Positions 35,531-45,158 of a stretch of DNA of 64,000 nt are shown piece after piece. This DNA is from Maritimibacter sp. Its GTDB lineage: Bacteria; Pseudomonadota; Alphaproteobacteria; Rhodobacterales; Rhodobacteraceae. The notes beneath the pieces were generated by a model that saw only the letters and a list, made by a program, of their open reading frames with translations, made no database searches and had not been told where the DNA came from. Made by a program: the position numbers and the translations under genes. The stretch is taken from positions 3,818,001 through 3,882,000 of the forward strand of contig CP051232.1 in NCBI GenBank assembly GCA_017792445.1, in the 5' to 3' direction. Numbering within the stretch: position 1 is the first letter of the stretch; the number at the start of each line of letters is the position of its first letter.

Positions 35531-36907
35531 ATGAAAGTCATCATCTGCGGTGCGGGTCAGGTCGGCTGGCAGATCGCCCGTCACCTGTCGGGCGAACGCA
35601 ACGACGTCACCGTCGTCGACAACAACCCCGACCTCGTGCGCCGCGCCACCGATACGCTGGACGTGCAGGGGATCGCGGGCTTTGCCTCGTATCCGGACAT
35701 TCTGGACGCCGCCGGCGCGCGCGACGCGGACATGGTGATCGCCGCGACCCACTCGGACGAGGTGAACATGGTCACCTGTCAGGTGGCGCACTCGGTGTTC
35801 AGCGTGCCGAAGAAAATCGCCCGCCTGCGCAGCCAGTCTTATCTGAACGCGATCTACAGCGACCTGTACCGGCGCGAGCACATGCCGATCGACGTGGTGA
35901 TCAGCCCCGAGCGCGAGGTGGCCGATGCCGCCCTGCGGAGGCTGAAGCACCCCGCCGCTTTCGACACCGAAAGCTTCCTTGGCGGCAAGGCGCAGCTGAT
36001 GGGCATCGTGCTGGACGAGGACTGCCCGGTGGTGAACACGCCGCTGAAACAGCTGTCGGACCTGTTTTCGACCCTGCGGGCCATCGTGGTCGGCGTGCGC
36101 CGCTCGGGCCGGCTGTTCGCGCCGGAACCGAACGACCAGTTGTTCGTCGATGACGAGATCTACGTTTTCGCCCACCGCGAAGATGCCGACCGGGCGCTTG
36201 AAATCTTCGGCAAGGAAGTCGTGAAGACCCAGCGCGCCGTCATCGTAGGCGGCGGCAACGTGGGCCTTGCGGTGGCCAAGGCGCTGGAAGGCCAGACCGA
36301 CCGGGTGCGGATGAAGGTCATCGAGAAAAGCCGCCCCGTCGCCGAACGCGCCGCAGATGCGCTTGAACGGACCATCGTTCTGCATGGCGACGGCCTGAAC
36401 ATGGAACTGCTGGAAGAGGCGAACGTCGCAAAGGCCGACGCCATTCTTGCGGTGACCGACGACGACAAGACCAACATCCTTGCCTGCGTGCGCGCCAAGG
36501 CCGCCGGGGCGAAGCTGTCGATCTGCCTGATCAACGACCAGTCGCTGTCGTCGCTGATGATCCCGCTGGACATCGACGCCATCATCAACCCGCGCACCAC
36601 CACCGTCAGCTCGATCCTGCGCCACATCCGGCATGGACGTGTGCGCGAGGTCTATTCCATCGGCGACGCCGAGGCCGAGGTGATCGAGGCGCAGGTGCTG
36701 TCGACCTCGCCCATCGCCGGGCAACTGCTGCGCGACATCGATTTTCCCGAAGGCGTGCTGGTCGGCGGCGTGATGAAGGGCGGCGAGATGTTCCGTCCGG
36801 CAGGCAACATGCGGATCGACGAGGGCGACGTGATCGCCATCTTCTCGCTGTCGGCGGACGTTCCGGAGGTCGAGCGGCTGCTGCAGGTCTCGATCGACTT
36901 TTTCTGA
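35531..36907 (+). CDS. trkA: Trk potassium uptake protein TrkA
   Basis: 458 residues with two tandem RCK units. Each has a Rossmann NAD-binding start: MKVIICGAGQVGWQIARHL at 1-19 and RAVIVGGGNVGLAVAKAL near 233, each followed by a TrkA-C domain. It is a peripheral membrane protein that gates the TrkH potassium channel in response to nucleotides. ATG at 35531 is preferred because the glycine-rich motif follows at once. trkH begins 12 bp later. Confidence 0.94.
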   Translation: MKVIICGAGQVGWQIARHLSGERNDVTVVDNNPDLVRRATDTLDVQGIAGFASYPDILDAAGARDADMVIAATHSDEVNMVTCQVAHSVFSVPKKIARLRSQSYLNAIYSDLYRREHMPIDVVISPEREVADAALRRLKHPAAFDTESFLGGKAQLMGIVLDEDCPVVNTPLKQLSDLFSTLRAIVVGVRRSGRLFAPEPNDQLFVDDEIYVFAHREDADRALEIFGKEVVKTQRAVIVGGGNVGLAVAKALEGQTDRVRMKVIEKSRPVAERAADALERTIVLHGDGLNMELLEEANVAKADAILAVTDDDKTNILACVRAKAAGAKLSICLINDQSLSSLMIPLDIDAIINPRTTTVSSILRHIRHGRVREVYSIGDAEAEVIEAQVLSTSPIAGQLLRDIDFPEGVLVGGVMKGGEMFRPAGNMRIDEGDVIAIFSLSADVPEVERLLQVSIDFF

Positions 36908-36919
36908 GGCGCGGGGGCG

Positions 36920-38449
36920 ATGCCTAGCCGTATCCTCGGACTTCCCCTGATCGTCCTGCTGATGATGATCGGGGCCGTGGCGATGTTCCTGCCCGCGATC
37001 TATGCCGGCGCGGTGCGGGACTGGGACAGCGCGCGGGCCTTCCTGTTCTCGGGCATCATCTTTATCGCGCTGTCGGCGATGATCGCGATCGCGGTCTCGA
37101 ACTACGCCGTTCGGCGGCAGGCGCGCAGTCATCTTCTGGCGCTGCTTGCGGCCTACGCCGTGCTGCCCGCGATGCTGGCGGTGCCGCTGTACGAAGCGGT
37201 GGGCGACACCCGGTATTTCAATGCCTACTTCGAGATGGTGTCCTCTCTGACGACCACCGGCGCCTCGGTCTATCCAGAGCCGGGGCGGCTGTCGGGGGCG
37301 GTGCACCTGTGGCGCGCGCTGGTGGGCTGGATGGGCGGGTTCCTTGTCTGGGTGACGGCCATCGCGATCATGGCGCCGCTCAGCCTCGGCGGGTTCGAGG
37401 TGCTGGGCGACCGGGGCGAGGCGGCGGACGCGGGTCTGACGCAGATCCAGCGCGTCGCGGACCCGCAGATGCGGCTTCGGCGCTATGCCTACATGCTGTT
37501 CCCGATCTACTTCATCCTGACGCTGGTGTTGTTCGTGCTGCTGGTGGTGGCGGGTGACGTTCCGCTGGTGGCGATCTGCCACGCGATGTCGACGCTGGCC
37601 ACAAGCGGTATTTCTCCGGTCGGGGGCACCACCGGCGCGCAATCGGGGTTTGTGGGCGAGTTGATGATCTTCGTCTTCCTCGGCTTCGCCCTGTCGCGCC
37701 GTACCTTCGAACGCGAGGGCAACGTGCGCCGCCGCAAACGGATGCGGCGCGATCCGGAACTGCGGATGGCGGCGGGGCTGGTTCTGCTGGTGCCGCTGTT
37801 CCTGTTCCTGCGCCACTGGTGGGGCGCGATCGAGATCGAGAACGTCGGCGACATGGAAAACCTTGCCGTGCAGGGCTTCGCGGCGCTGTGGGGCGGCGTG
37901 TTCACGGTGCTGTCGTTCCTGACCACCACCGGCTTTGAAAGCACGCACTGGGATACCGCGCAGGCCTGGTCGGGGCTGGAGACGCCGGGGCTGGTGCTGA
38001 TGGGGCTGGCGCTGATCGGCGGCGGCGTGGCGACGACGGCGGGCGGGGTGAAGCTGTTGCGGGTCTATGCCCTGTACAAGCACGGCATCCGCGAACTGGA
38101 GCGGCTGGTGCATCCCAGCTCGGTGGGCGGCTCGGGTGTCTTCGCGCGGCATCTGCGGACGCGGGGCGCCTATGTGGCGTGGATCTTCTTCATGCTGTTC
38201 GCGATGTCCATCGCGGTGGTGATGCTGGCGCTGTCGCTGACGGGCCTGAACTTCGACCAGACCACCGTGCTGACCATCGCCGCGCTGTCGAACACCGGCC
38301 CGCTTGCGGGCATCGCCGAGTCCGTGCCGATCAGCTATGCCACCCTAAGCGACGCCGCCAAATGGATCCTGACCGCGTCGATGGTGCTGGGCCGGCTGGA
38401 GACGCTGGTGATCATCGCGCTGCTCAACCCCGAGTTCTGGCGCAATTGA
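36920..38449 (+). CDS. trkH: Trk potassium uptake protein TrkH
   Basis: 509 residues with the four-fold membrane-pore-membrane pattern of TrkH/KtrB channels. Selectivity-filter-like pore segments are visible at SSLTTTGASVY, STLATSGISPVGG, SFLTTTGFES and AALSNTGPLA. It is the pore of the Trk K+ system in the inner membrane, coupled to TrkA from the gene immediately upstream. Length and repeats are complete. Confidence 0.94.
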   Translation: MPSRILGLPLIVLLMMIGAVAMFLPAIYAGAVRDWDSARAFLFSGIIFIALSAMIAIAVSNYAVRRQARSHLLALLAAYAVLPAMLAVPLYEAVGDTRYFNAYFEMVSSLTTTGASVYPEPGRLSGAVHLWRALVGWMGGFLVWVTAIAIMAPLSLGGFEVLGDRGEAADAGLTQIQRVADPQMRLRRYAYMLFPIYFILTLVLFVLLVVAGDVPLVAICHAMSTLATSGISPVGGTTGAQSGFVGELMIFVFLGFALSRRTFEREGNVRRRKRMRRDPELRMAAGLVLLVPLFLFLRHWWGAIEIENVGDMENLAVQGFAALWGGVFTVLSFLTTTGFESTHWDTAQAWSGLETPGLVLMGLALIGGGVATTAGGVKLLRVYALYKHGIRELERLVHPSSVGGSGVFARHLRTRGAYVAWIFFMLFAMSIAVVMLALSLTGLNFDQTTVLTIAALSNTGPLAGIAESVPISYATLSDAAKWILTASMVLGRLETLVIIALLNPEFWRN

Positions 38450-38459
38450 CGCGACGGAC

Positions 38460-38489
38460 TGCCCAACATTGGGCAAAACGCCCCGTTTT
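38460..38489 (+). terminator. double hairpin after trkH
   Basis: TGCCCAA/TTGGGCA (38460-38466 and 38469-38475) is followed at once by AAAACG-ccc-CGTTTT (38475-38489), ending in TTTT. It starts 10 bp after the trkH stop and probably ends the trkAH message before the hfq promoter. Confidence 0.6.
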
Positions 38490-38604
38490 CAATCGGTAGA
38501 GAGCGATTTTTTGGGCTGGAATCCCGTTATGTTCCCGTACATACTCGAAACCACTGACAATAAGCGGGACAGTCCGCGGCAGAACGAAAAAGGGTAAAAA
38601 ACCA

Positions 38605-38838
38605 ATGGCTGCCGACAAGCAGAATTTGCAGGACGCATTTCTGAATCATGTCCGGAAGACGAAAGTCTCGGTGACAATTTTTCTTATCAATGGCGTGAAG
38701 CTTCAGGGTGTTATCACCTGGTTCGACAATTTTTGCGTGCTCCTCCGCCGCGACGGACAGTCGCAATTGGTGTACAAGCACGCGATCTCGACGATCATGC
38801 CGAGCCAGCCGATCAACCTGTATGATGGCGACGACTAA
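38605..38838 (+). CDS. hfq: RNA chaperone Hfq
   Basis: 77 residues, short form typical of alphaproteobacteria. Sm1 motif [18 protein letters not shown] and Sm2 motif [12 protein letters not shown] are intact; the N-terminal QNLQDAFLN helix contacts U-rich sRNA ends. The hexamer pairs sRNAs with targets, relevant to the candidate sRNAs near 60 kb. There is 155 bp upstream for its own promoter. hflX follows after 3 bp. Confidence 0.97.
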   Translation: MAADKQNLQDAFLNHVRKTKVSVTIFLINGVKLQGVITWFDNFCVLLRRDGQSQLVYKHAISTIMPSQPINLYDGDD

Positions 38839-38841
38839 AGC

Positions 38842-40110
38842 TTGGGCGATCCGCATCTGACGTATGCCTGGGTTCTGCACCCGGACATCACCTCCGACAG
38901 AGACGCGCGCGAGGCTCAGCCCGCGCTGAAAGAGGCTGTGGCCCTGGCCGCGGCCTTGCCCGATCTGAAGGTGATCGGCTCTGAAGTCGTGCGTCTGCCG
39001 AAGGCGCATCCGGGGATGCTGTTCGGATCCGGCAAGGTCGAGGAACTGGGCAAGCGGCTGGAAGAGGCCGAGATCGACCTCGTGCTGATCGACGGTCCCG
39101 TCAGCCCGGTGCAGCAGCGCAATCTCGAGAAGGAATGGAAGGTCAAGATACTCGACCGGACGGGCCTGATCCTTGAGATTTTCAGCGACCGGGCGCGCAC
39201 CCGCGAGGGTGTGCTGCAGGTCGAGATGGCGGCGCTGTCCTATCAGCGGACGCGGCTGGTGCGCGCGTGGACCCACCTTGAACGCCAGCGCGGCGGGCTT
39301 GGCTTTGTCGGCGGTCCCGGCGAAACGCAGATCGAGGCGGACCGCCGCGCGATCGACGAACAGCTTGTGCGCCTGCGCCGCCAGCTTGAAAAGGTCGTGA
39401 AGACCCGCGAATTGCACCGCGCCGCGCGCCGCAAGGTGCCGTTCCCGGTGGTGGCTTTGGTGGGCTACACCAACGCCGGAAAGTCGACGCTTTTCAACCG
39501 CATGACCGGCGCCGACGTGATGGCGAAAGACATGCTGTTCGCGACGCTGGACCCGACGATGCGCGGCGTGACGCTGCCCTCGGGCCGCGAGGTGATCCTG
39601 TCGGACACGGTGGGTTTCATCAGCGACCTGCCGACGCAACTGGTCGCCGCCTTCCGCGCCACGCTGGAAGAGGTGCTGGAAGCGGACCTGATCCTGCATG
39701 TCCGCGACATCAGCCACGCGCAGACCGACGAGCAGGCCGAAGACGTCGAGGCGATCCTGCAGGAACTGGGCGTCGGGGAAGAGACCCCGATGATCGAGGT
39801 CTGGAACAAGATGGACCTTGTGACCGGCGAACGGCGCGAGGCGCTGCTGGCGCTGGCCGAACGCAACGACCACGTGTTCCCCGTCTCGGCTTGGACAGGC
39901 TCGGGACTGCGGCGGCTGTTCGAGTCGGTGTCCGAGGCCTTGGAAGAAGAAAAGACCGAGCGCGAGTTGCATCTCGACTTCTCGGACGGACGCCGCCGGG
40001 CATGGCTGCACGAGGAAGGCGTGATCGAAGACGAGCGCCAGACCGACGACGGCTTCGACCTCAAGGTCCGCTGGACCGCCCGGCAGGAAAAACGGTTCCG
40101 CGAGCTCTAG
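38842..40110 (+). CDS. hflX: ribosome-splitting GTPase HflX
   Basis: 422 residues. The N-terminal HflX domain includes HPGMLFGSGKVEEL and the Gly-rich ERQRGGLGFVGGPGETQIE linker, followed by a GTPase domain with G1 GYTNAGKST, G3 DTVGF and G4 NKMD. It rescues and splits ribosomes under stress. It starts at TTG 38842, three bases after hfq, so it is co-transcribed with hfq as in most proteobacteria. Confidence 0.95.
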   Translation: MGDPHLTYAWVLHPDITSDRDAREAQPALKEAVALAAALPDLKVIGSEVVRLPKAHPGMLFGSGKVEELGKRLEEAEIDLVLIDGPVSPVQQRNLEKEWKVKILDRTGLILEIFSDRARTREGVLQVEMAALSYQRTRLVRAWTHLERQRGGLGFVGGPGETQIEADRRAIDEQLVRLRRQLEKVVKTRELHRAARRKVPFPVVALVGYTNAGKSTLFNRMTGADVMAKDMLFATLDPTMRGVTLPSGREVILSDTVGFISDLPTQLVAAFRATLEEVLEADLILHVRDISHAQTDEQAEDVEAILQELGVGEETPMIEVWNKMDLVTGERREALLALAERNDHVFPVSAWTGSGLRRLFESVSEALEEEKTERELHLDFSDGRRRAWLHEEGVIEDERQTDDGFDLKVRWTARQEKRFREL

Positions 40111-40188
40111 GCGGAATTGTCACGGGACAGTCCGGGCGGGCTGGTCTAGCCTCGGGTCCGATCCGAACGGTCCGGAAAGGCGCGCCCG

Positions 40189-41175
40189 ATGCGAGACTTG
40201 CCCGAAACCATCGACCCGCCAGAACATGACGAAGCCGGCGCGCACATGGAGACCAGCGTGCCGACGGCTGGCCCGGACACGCCGGTGTCCGAGCTGTTCG
40301 AGCGGCTCCGCGGCCAGCGATTCAAATCGGCGGCCACGGTGTTCGTCACCGACACCGACGACCGTCTGCTTGGCTATGTCCGGATCAACGACATCATCGC
40401 GGGGCATGACGGCACGCTGGCCGACATCATGGCGCCCGCGCCCGAGGCGGTGACGCCCGAGGCCGATCAGGAAGACATCGCGGCACTGGCGATGCGGCTC
40501 GACATGATCTCGGTCCCGGTGGTCGACGACGCGGGCCGTTTCGTGGGCGCGGTGCCGCCGGGCGAACTGTTCCGCATCCTGCGCGAAGAGCATTTCGAGG
40601 ACCTTCAGCACGGCGCAGGCATCAGCCCGCACGAGGATGGCCCCGCCGCCTCGCTCCACGCGCCGCTGTTGGACCGGCTGAGGCGGCGGTTGCCGTGGCT
40701 GGTGTTCGGGCTGCTGGCATCGTCGCTGGTGACCATGGTGATGGTCGGCTTTGAAGAGGCGCTGGCGGCGAATGTCGCGGTGGCGTTCTTCGTGCCTGCG
40801 CTGGTCTACATCGCGGGGGCCATAGGGTCGCAGGCGGTTTCGGTCTCGGTCCGCGCCTTGGCCGAAGAGAAGATCGCCATCGGCAAGCTGCTGCGGGACG
40901 AGATGATCATCGGTCTTGGGATCGGCTTGTCGCTGGGAGTGCTGGCTGCGGGGGGCGTGCAACTGGTGTTCGGCGACGCGCTTCTGTCGCTGGCGGTAGG
41001 GCTGGCGATCCTTGGGGGCGGTGCGGTGTCGGCGGTGGTGGGTTTCGCGCTTCCGTGGACCTTCGACCGGCTGGGCGCGGACCCGGCGCTGGGATCGGGG
41101 CCGGTCTGCACCATCATTCAGGACGCCGCGAGCCTCGCGATTTATTTCCTGTCGGTTTCGGTTTTCGTGATGTGA
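40189..41175 (+). CDS. MgtE-like magnesium transporter without N-domain
   Basis: 328 residues. Two CBS motifs (~25-140: VSELFERLRGQRFKSAATVFV and ALAMRLDMISVPVVDDAGRFVGAV) are joined to an MgtE-type five-helix membrane domain (RLRRRLPWLVFGLLASSLVT, then GSQAVSVSVRALA). Canonical MgtE is ~450 residues with a superhelical Mg2+-sensing N-domain, which is absent here. It probably transports divalent cations, with gating only through the CBS pair (inference). Confidence 0.82.
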   Translation: MRDLPETIDPPEHDEAGAHMETSVPTAGPDTPVSELFERLRGQRFKSAATVFVTDTDDRLLGYVRINDIIAGHDGTLADIMAPAPEAVTPEADQEDIAALAMRLDMISVPVVDDAGRFVGAVPPGELFRILREEHFEDLQHGAGISPHEDGPAASLHAPLLDRLRRRLPWLVFGLLASSLVTMVMVGFEEALAANVAVAFFVPALVYIAGAIGSQAVSVSVRALAEEKIAIGKLLRDEMIIGLGIGLSLGVLAAGGVQLVFGDALLSLAVGLAILGGGAVSAVVGFALPWTFDRLGADPALGSGPVCTIIQDAASLAIYFLSVSVFVM

Positions 41176-41239
41176 AAGACTGATCCGATCAGGGGCAGGG
41201 GGCGTATCGGGTATTACACAGAACAAAGACAGAGCCGCC

Positions 41240-41635
41240 ATGACCCTGCTCATTCTCTACGTGACGACCTGCGTGATCTTCCTTGCCCTCGACGCGGTCG
41301 GGCTCACGCTGATGATCCGCCCCGCTTTCGAGCGCCACGTGGGCGACCTGCTGGCCTTCCGGCTGGCGCCCGCCGCGATCTTTTACCTGTTCTACGTGGC
41401 CGTGCTGGTCTGGCTGGTCACTTGGCCCGCGATGACCGGCGACGTGCCGCTGTCGCGTCTTGTCCTGAACGCGGCGCTGTTCGGTGCGGTGGCATACGGC
41501 ACCTACGAGTTCACCAACCTCGCGACGCTGAAGCCGTGGCATTGGTCGATGGTGGCGATAGACCTGACCTGGGGCACGCTGCTGACGACGGTCGCGGCGG
41601 TCGGCGGGGTCACGGTCACCCGCGCCTTCGCCTAG
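41240..41635 (+). CDS. DUF2177 family membrane protein
   Basis: 131 residues with four membrane segments. Typical DUF2177 features: FLALDAVGLTLMIRPAFERHVGDLL at the N-terminus and YGTYEFTNLATLKPWHWSMVAIDLTWG. The family is widespread in proteobacteria with no assigned function. It stands alone between the MgtE-like gene and the convergent acylase gene. Confidence 0.85.
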   Translation: MTLLILYVTTCVIFLALDAVGLTLMIRPAFERHVGDLLAFRLAPAAIFYLFYVAVLVWLVTWPAMTGDVPLSRLVLNAALFGAVAYGTYEFTNLATLKPWHWSMVAIDLTWGTLLTTVAAVGGVTVTRAFA

Positions 41636-41648
41636 CGCCGGTTCTCGG

Positions 41649-44108
41649 TTAGTTGCGCGGCAGAAGGGTGGTTATGCCCACCGCTGCCGCGCGGGCCAGT
41701 TCGGGGTCAAGCGACATCGGGATGTATTCGCCACGCCGCCACAACTCGCCCAGATCGTCGTAGTGGCGGCTGAGCGGGTGGCCCGACTGCCCGGTGGCGA
41801 TGATGAAGACCGAACTGTCCGGGTCGGCGAAGTCATAGACCCCGCGATAGCCCGCGCCGTGGACATTCTCGAACGGGTTGGCCCCGGTGCCCGAAGTCAA
41901 ACCGCGCATCAGCGTCTGGTCCCCGCCCGAGGTGGACTGGCGGATGTTCACGATCCACGACAACAGCGGCACATCGCCCAGCACCGTATGATCATGCGTC
42001 GCCTCGTGCGCGTCGCCCCAGCGCAGCGATTCCAGCGAGCCGCCGTAGGACTCGGCGATCCAGACCAGCGCATCGTCCAGCGCGCGGCGGGCGATCTCGG
42101 TGCAGGTCTCGGTCGAAGTGGACTGGATCACGTTGCACCACACGCCCGCGCCGTTCACATCGCGGAACACGCGCTCGATGAACACCGGGTCGACATGGGT
42201 GTATTCGCGCGCCAGCGAGCCGATCTCGTCGCGGATCAGCCGGTCCTGCAGAGCGCGCATCCACGCGGCGTAGATCAGCGGCTCGGGCATGTGCTCGTTC
42301 ATCTCGCCGTTCCAGTTCGCCAGAAGCTCCAGCGCCTCCTGACGGCGGCGTTCGGGCGTGCCGGCGGGGGCTGCCTCGTCCGAGTACCACAGATCGGCGG
42401 CGACCAGCGGCAGCAGCGAGCGGGCAGAGTAGGACACGGTATCAAGCTGCGCCTCGATGAAGCTTTCGCGGGTGTGGACCTCGCGTGCCTGCATCAGCCG
42501 CCGCCAGCGCTGGATTCGCTGGGTGTCGCCCCAGTGGTACGAGACGTGGTTCGGGAACGGACGGTTCACCGTCTTGTTGTTGGTGTTGCCAAGGATGCCG
42601 CCTGCCGGGTCGATGAATTCGGGGTTGGCGGCGTAGTTCATCCAGCCCTGCCAGCGGTTCTCGGGCACCCAGCCGGGCGAGGGGATGCGGCCGAAGGTCT
42701 GGTGGTTGGCGTCGCGGCGGGGCATCACGCCCACGGTCTTCATCGCGATGCTGTCGCCATCCGCCAGCGTCAGGTTCTGGCTGGGCGCCATGTACAGGGC
42801 GCCGGCCTCCAGCCCTTCCTCGACCGAGCGCGCCTGCATCAGCCGGATCGCGGCGGTCATCGACGTGTCCTCGGGTGACAGCGCGGTCCATGCCAGCGAC
42901 ATCACGTGGCCGGGGGGCGTGATCGCGGCAAGGCCATAGTGATGGCCGGGAATGACCGGGCCGTTGTCGGTCCATTGCAGGCTGATGGTGACCGGCGCCT
43001 CGTCCTTCACGCGGATGATCGTGTTTCGGGTTTCCATCGGCGCGAAGCCCTCTGGGGTGCGCACCTCGTTGGGATTGTCGGGGTTCAGCTCTTCGACGTA
43101 CAGGTCCTGATCGTCGAGATAGGACGAGGTGATGCCCCAGCCGAAATGCTGCGACCGGCCCACCATCAGCGCCGGAATGCCCGGGATGGATCCCCCGATC
43201 ACGCCGCCCGCGCCGAATTCCATCCGGGCGAGGTACCACGTCGACGGCGCCGAGAACCCAAGGTGCGGGTCGTTCGCCAGAAGCGTGCCGCCCGAGGCCG
43301 CGCGGCTGGGGGCGGTGGCCCATGCGTTCGAGGCGCCCGCCAGACCGCGCGGGGGGTAGGGCGCCAGCGGGTCGGTTTCGGGGGCAACGTCTGCGAATGT
43401 CTCGACGCCGGGGAAAAGGCTTGCGTATTCCGGCAGCGCTGCGATGCCGGCACCGGGGCTGTCGGGAAGGATGTCGCGCAGGCGGTCCTCGGGCAGCAGA
43501 AGCGAGGTCCGGGCGCGCAGGACCTCTTCGGCGATGTGGGACGACAGGCGCAGGCCCATCAGCTTGACCAGCGCGATGCTGTCGGCGGGCGCCCATGGCG
43601 CGATCTCGGGCGAGAACAGGAAGAACTCGGGCGCGCCGCGCCCCAGCGCGCTTTCGTTCACCTCGGTCAGCCTTGCGTTGACCCCGGCGGAATAGGCGCG
43701 CAGAGCCTCCATCGTGGCATCGTCCTGCACCTCGACCGACCGGACGGCGAGGTTGTAGATGTCCAGCCGCCGCATCAGCTCGTCAAAGCGGAAGGTCCGG
43801 CGGCCGAAAATCTCGGACAGACGGCCCTGCGCGGTGCGGCGCAGCATCATCATCTGCCAAAGCCGGTCCTGCGCATGGGCATAGCCAAGGCCGAAATAGA
43901 CATCGGCGTCATTGGCCCCGAAAATATGCGGCACATCGGCGTGATCGCGCACGATTTCGACCGCGGCGGTCAGGCCGTCGACTTCGACCGTGGCGTCGTA
44001 ATCGGGCAGGGACCGCGACGCCATGTAGTAGGCAAGCAGCATCGCGGCGATGGCGAGGCCCGCGACAACGGTGAATAGCCTCAGAAGCCATCGGAAGGCT
44101 GTCGCCAT
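41649..44108 (-). CDS. penicillin acylase family N-terminal-serine hydrolase
   Basis: 819 residues, inactive-precursor type. N-terminal membrane anchor (~7-30), alpha-chain region to ~259, then predicted self-cleavage before S260 in GA-SNAWATAPSR; that Ser becomes the N-terminal nucleophile of the beta chain. GGTLLANDPHLGFSAPSTWYL follows as in the family. Members hydrolyse amides such as N-acyl-homoserine lactones, cephalosporins or N-acyl amino acids. The substrate is unknown. It faces the convergent DUF2177 gene at its 3' end. Confidence 0.88.
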   Translation of the reverse strand: MATAFRWLLRLFTVVAGLAIAAMLLAYYMASRSLPDYDATVEVDGLTAAVEIVRDHADVPHIFGANDADVYFGLGYAHAQDRLWQMMMLRRTAQGRLSEIFGRRTFRFDELMRRLDIYNLAVRSVEVQDDATMEALRAYSAGVNARLTEVNESALGRGAPEFFLFSPEIAPWAPADSIALVKLMGLRLSSHIAEEVLRARTSLLLPEDRLRDILPDSPGAGIAALPEYASLFPGVETFADVAPETDPLAPYPPRGLAGASNAWATAPSRAASGGTLLANDPHLGFSAPSTWYLARMEFGAGGVIGGSIPGIPALMVGRSQHFGWGITSSYLDDQDLYVEELNPDNPNEVRTPEGFAPMETRNTIIRVKDEAPVTISLQWTDNGPVIPGHHYGLAAITPPGHVMSLAWTALSPEDTSMTAAIRLMQARSVEEGLEAGALYMAPSQNLTLADGDSIAMKTVGVMPRRDANHQTFGRIPSPGWVPENRWQGWMNYAANPEFIDPAGGILGNTNNKTVNRPFPNHVSYHWGDTQRIQRWRRLMQAREVHTRESFIEAQLDTVSYSARSLLPLVAADLWYSDEAAPAGTPERRRQEALELLANWNGEMNEHMPEPLIYAAWMRALQDRLIRDEIGSLAREYTHVDPVFIERVFRDVNGAGVWCNVIQSTSTETCTEIARRALDDALVWIAESYGGSLESLRWGDAHEATHDHTVLGDVPLLSWIVNIRQSTSGGDQTLMRGLTSGTGANPFENVHGAGYRGVYDFADPDSSVFIIATGQSGHPLSRHYDDLGELWRRGEYIPMSLDPELARAAAVGITTLLPRN

Positions 44109-44192
44109 GGGAAGGGAATCCTCGGTTGACCGCGGGGGTGGGGCCGTTAGTTAGTCGGACCCGGATAACATGACAATGGGGAGAAGCGCGAC

Positions 44193-45068
44193 ATGGCCAA
44201 GGTGACATTTCTGGGACTGGGCGTCATGGGCTACCCGATGGCCGGGCATCTTGCCGCGAAAGGCCACGAGGTGACCGTCTACAACCGCACCTTCGCCAAG
44301 GCCGAGGCCTGGGTGAAAGAGCATGGCGGCTCTGCCGCGAAGACGCCGAAGGAGGCCGCCGAGGGTGCGGAGTTCGTCATGTCCTGCGTCGGCAACGACG
44401 ACGACCTGCGGGCCGTCTGCACCGGAGACGACGGCGCCTTCGCCGGGATGGCCGAGGGCACGGTCTTCGTCGACCACACCACGGTGTCGGCGGCGGTGAC
44501 GCGGGAACTGGCCGAGGTCGCCAAGGCTTCGGGCATCGCTTTCGTCGATGCGCCGGTGTCGGGCGGGCAGGCCGGGGCCGAGAACGGCCAGTTGGTGATC
44601 ATGTGCGGCGGCACCGAAGAGGCCTATGGCCGCGCCGAGCCGGTGATGGACAGCTATGCCAAGCTGTGCAAGCGGCTGGGCGACAGCGGCGCGGGCCAGC
44701 TGTGCAAGTCCGTCAACCAGATCTGTATCGCGGGCTTGGTGCAGGGTCTGGCCGAGGGGCTGCACTTTGCCCAGAAGGCGGGTCTGGACGGCCGCGACGT
44801 GGTCGAGGTGATCGGCGGCGGCGCGGCCGGGTCGTGGCAGATGGTCAACCGCTACGAGACGATGCTGGACGACAAGTTCGACTTCGGCTTCGCGGTGGAC
44901 TGGATGCGCAAGGACCTTGCGATCTGCCTTGCCACCGCCGAGGAAACCGGCGCCTCGCTGCCGGTCACGGCGCTGGTCGACCAGTTCTACAAGGACGTCC
45001 AGAATATGGGCGGCGGCCGGCACGACACCTCGTCGCTGATCTCGCGCCTGCGGAAGTTGGATGGGTGA
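44193..45068 (+). CDS. beta-hydroxyacid dehydrogenase (3-hydroxyisobutyrate dehydrogenase-like)
   Basis: 291 residues. N-terminal Rossmann motif FLGLGVMGYPMAGHL, substrate motif FVDAPVSGGQAGAENGQL, and a catalytic lysine in QLCKSVNQ. This class includes 3-hydroxyisobutyrate, tartronate-semialdehyde and succinic-semialdehyde reductases; the sequence does not single one out. It is divergent from the acylase gene and followed by a strong terminator. Confidence 0.88.
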   Translation: MAKVTFLGLGVMGYPMAGHLAAKGHEVTVYNRTFAKAEAWVKEHGGSAAKTPKEAAEGAEFVMSCVGNDDDLRAVCTGDDGAFAGMAEGTVFVDHTTVSAAVTRELAEVAKASGIAFVDAPVSGGQAGAENGQLVIMCGGTEEAYGRAEPVMDSYAKLCKRLGDSGAGQLCKSVNQICIAGLVQGLAEGLHFAQKAGLDGRDVVEVIGGGAAGSWQMVNRYETMLDDKFDFGFAVDWMRKDLAICLATAEETGASLPVTALVDQFYKDVQNMGGGRHDTSSLISRLRKLDG

Positions 45069-45121
45069 GGTTTAGGAAACAGTGGCCGGTTGGGATCGGT
45101 CATTGTTTCGTTGAGAAACGG

Positions 45122-45158
45122 AAGGCGACGCTTGGGTACGAGCGTCGCCTTTTGTTTT
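45122..45158 (+). terminator. intrinsic terminator after the dehydrogenase
   Basis: Perfect 11-bp stem AAGGCGACGCT (45122-45132) and AGCGTCGCCTT (45141-45151), 8-nt loop, followed by TTGTTTT. One of the clearest intrinsic terminators in the window. Confidence 0.88.

Noticed and set aside
33602-38152. A minus-strand frame open for about 1,500 codons
   Set aside because: It runs antisense across the Hint, lipoprotein, trkA and trkH genes, is His/Arg/Gln-rich with no domain, and is a common artefact of high third-position G+C.
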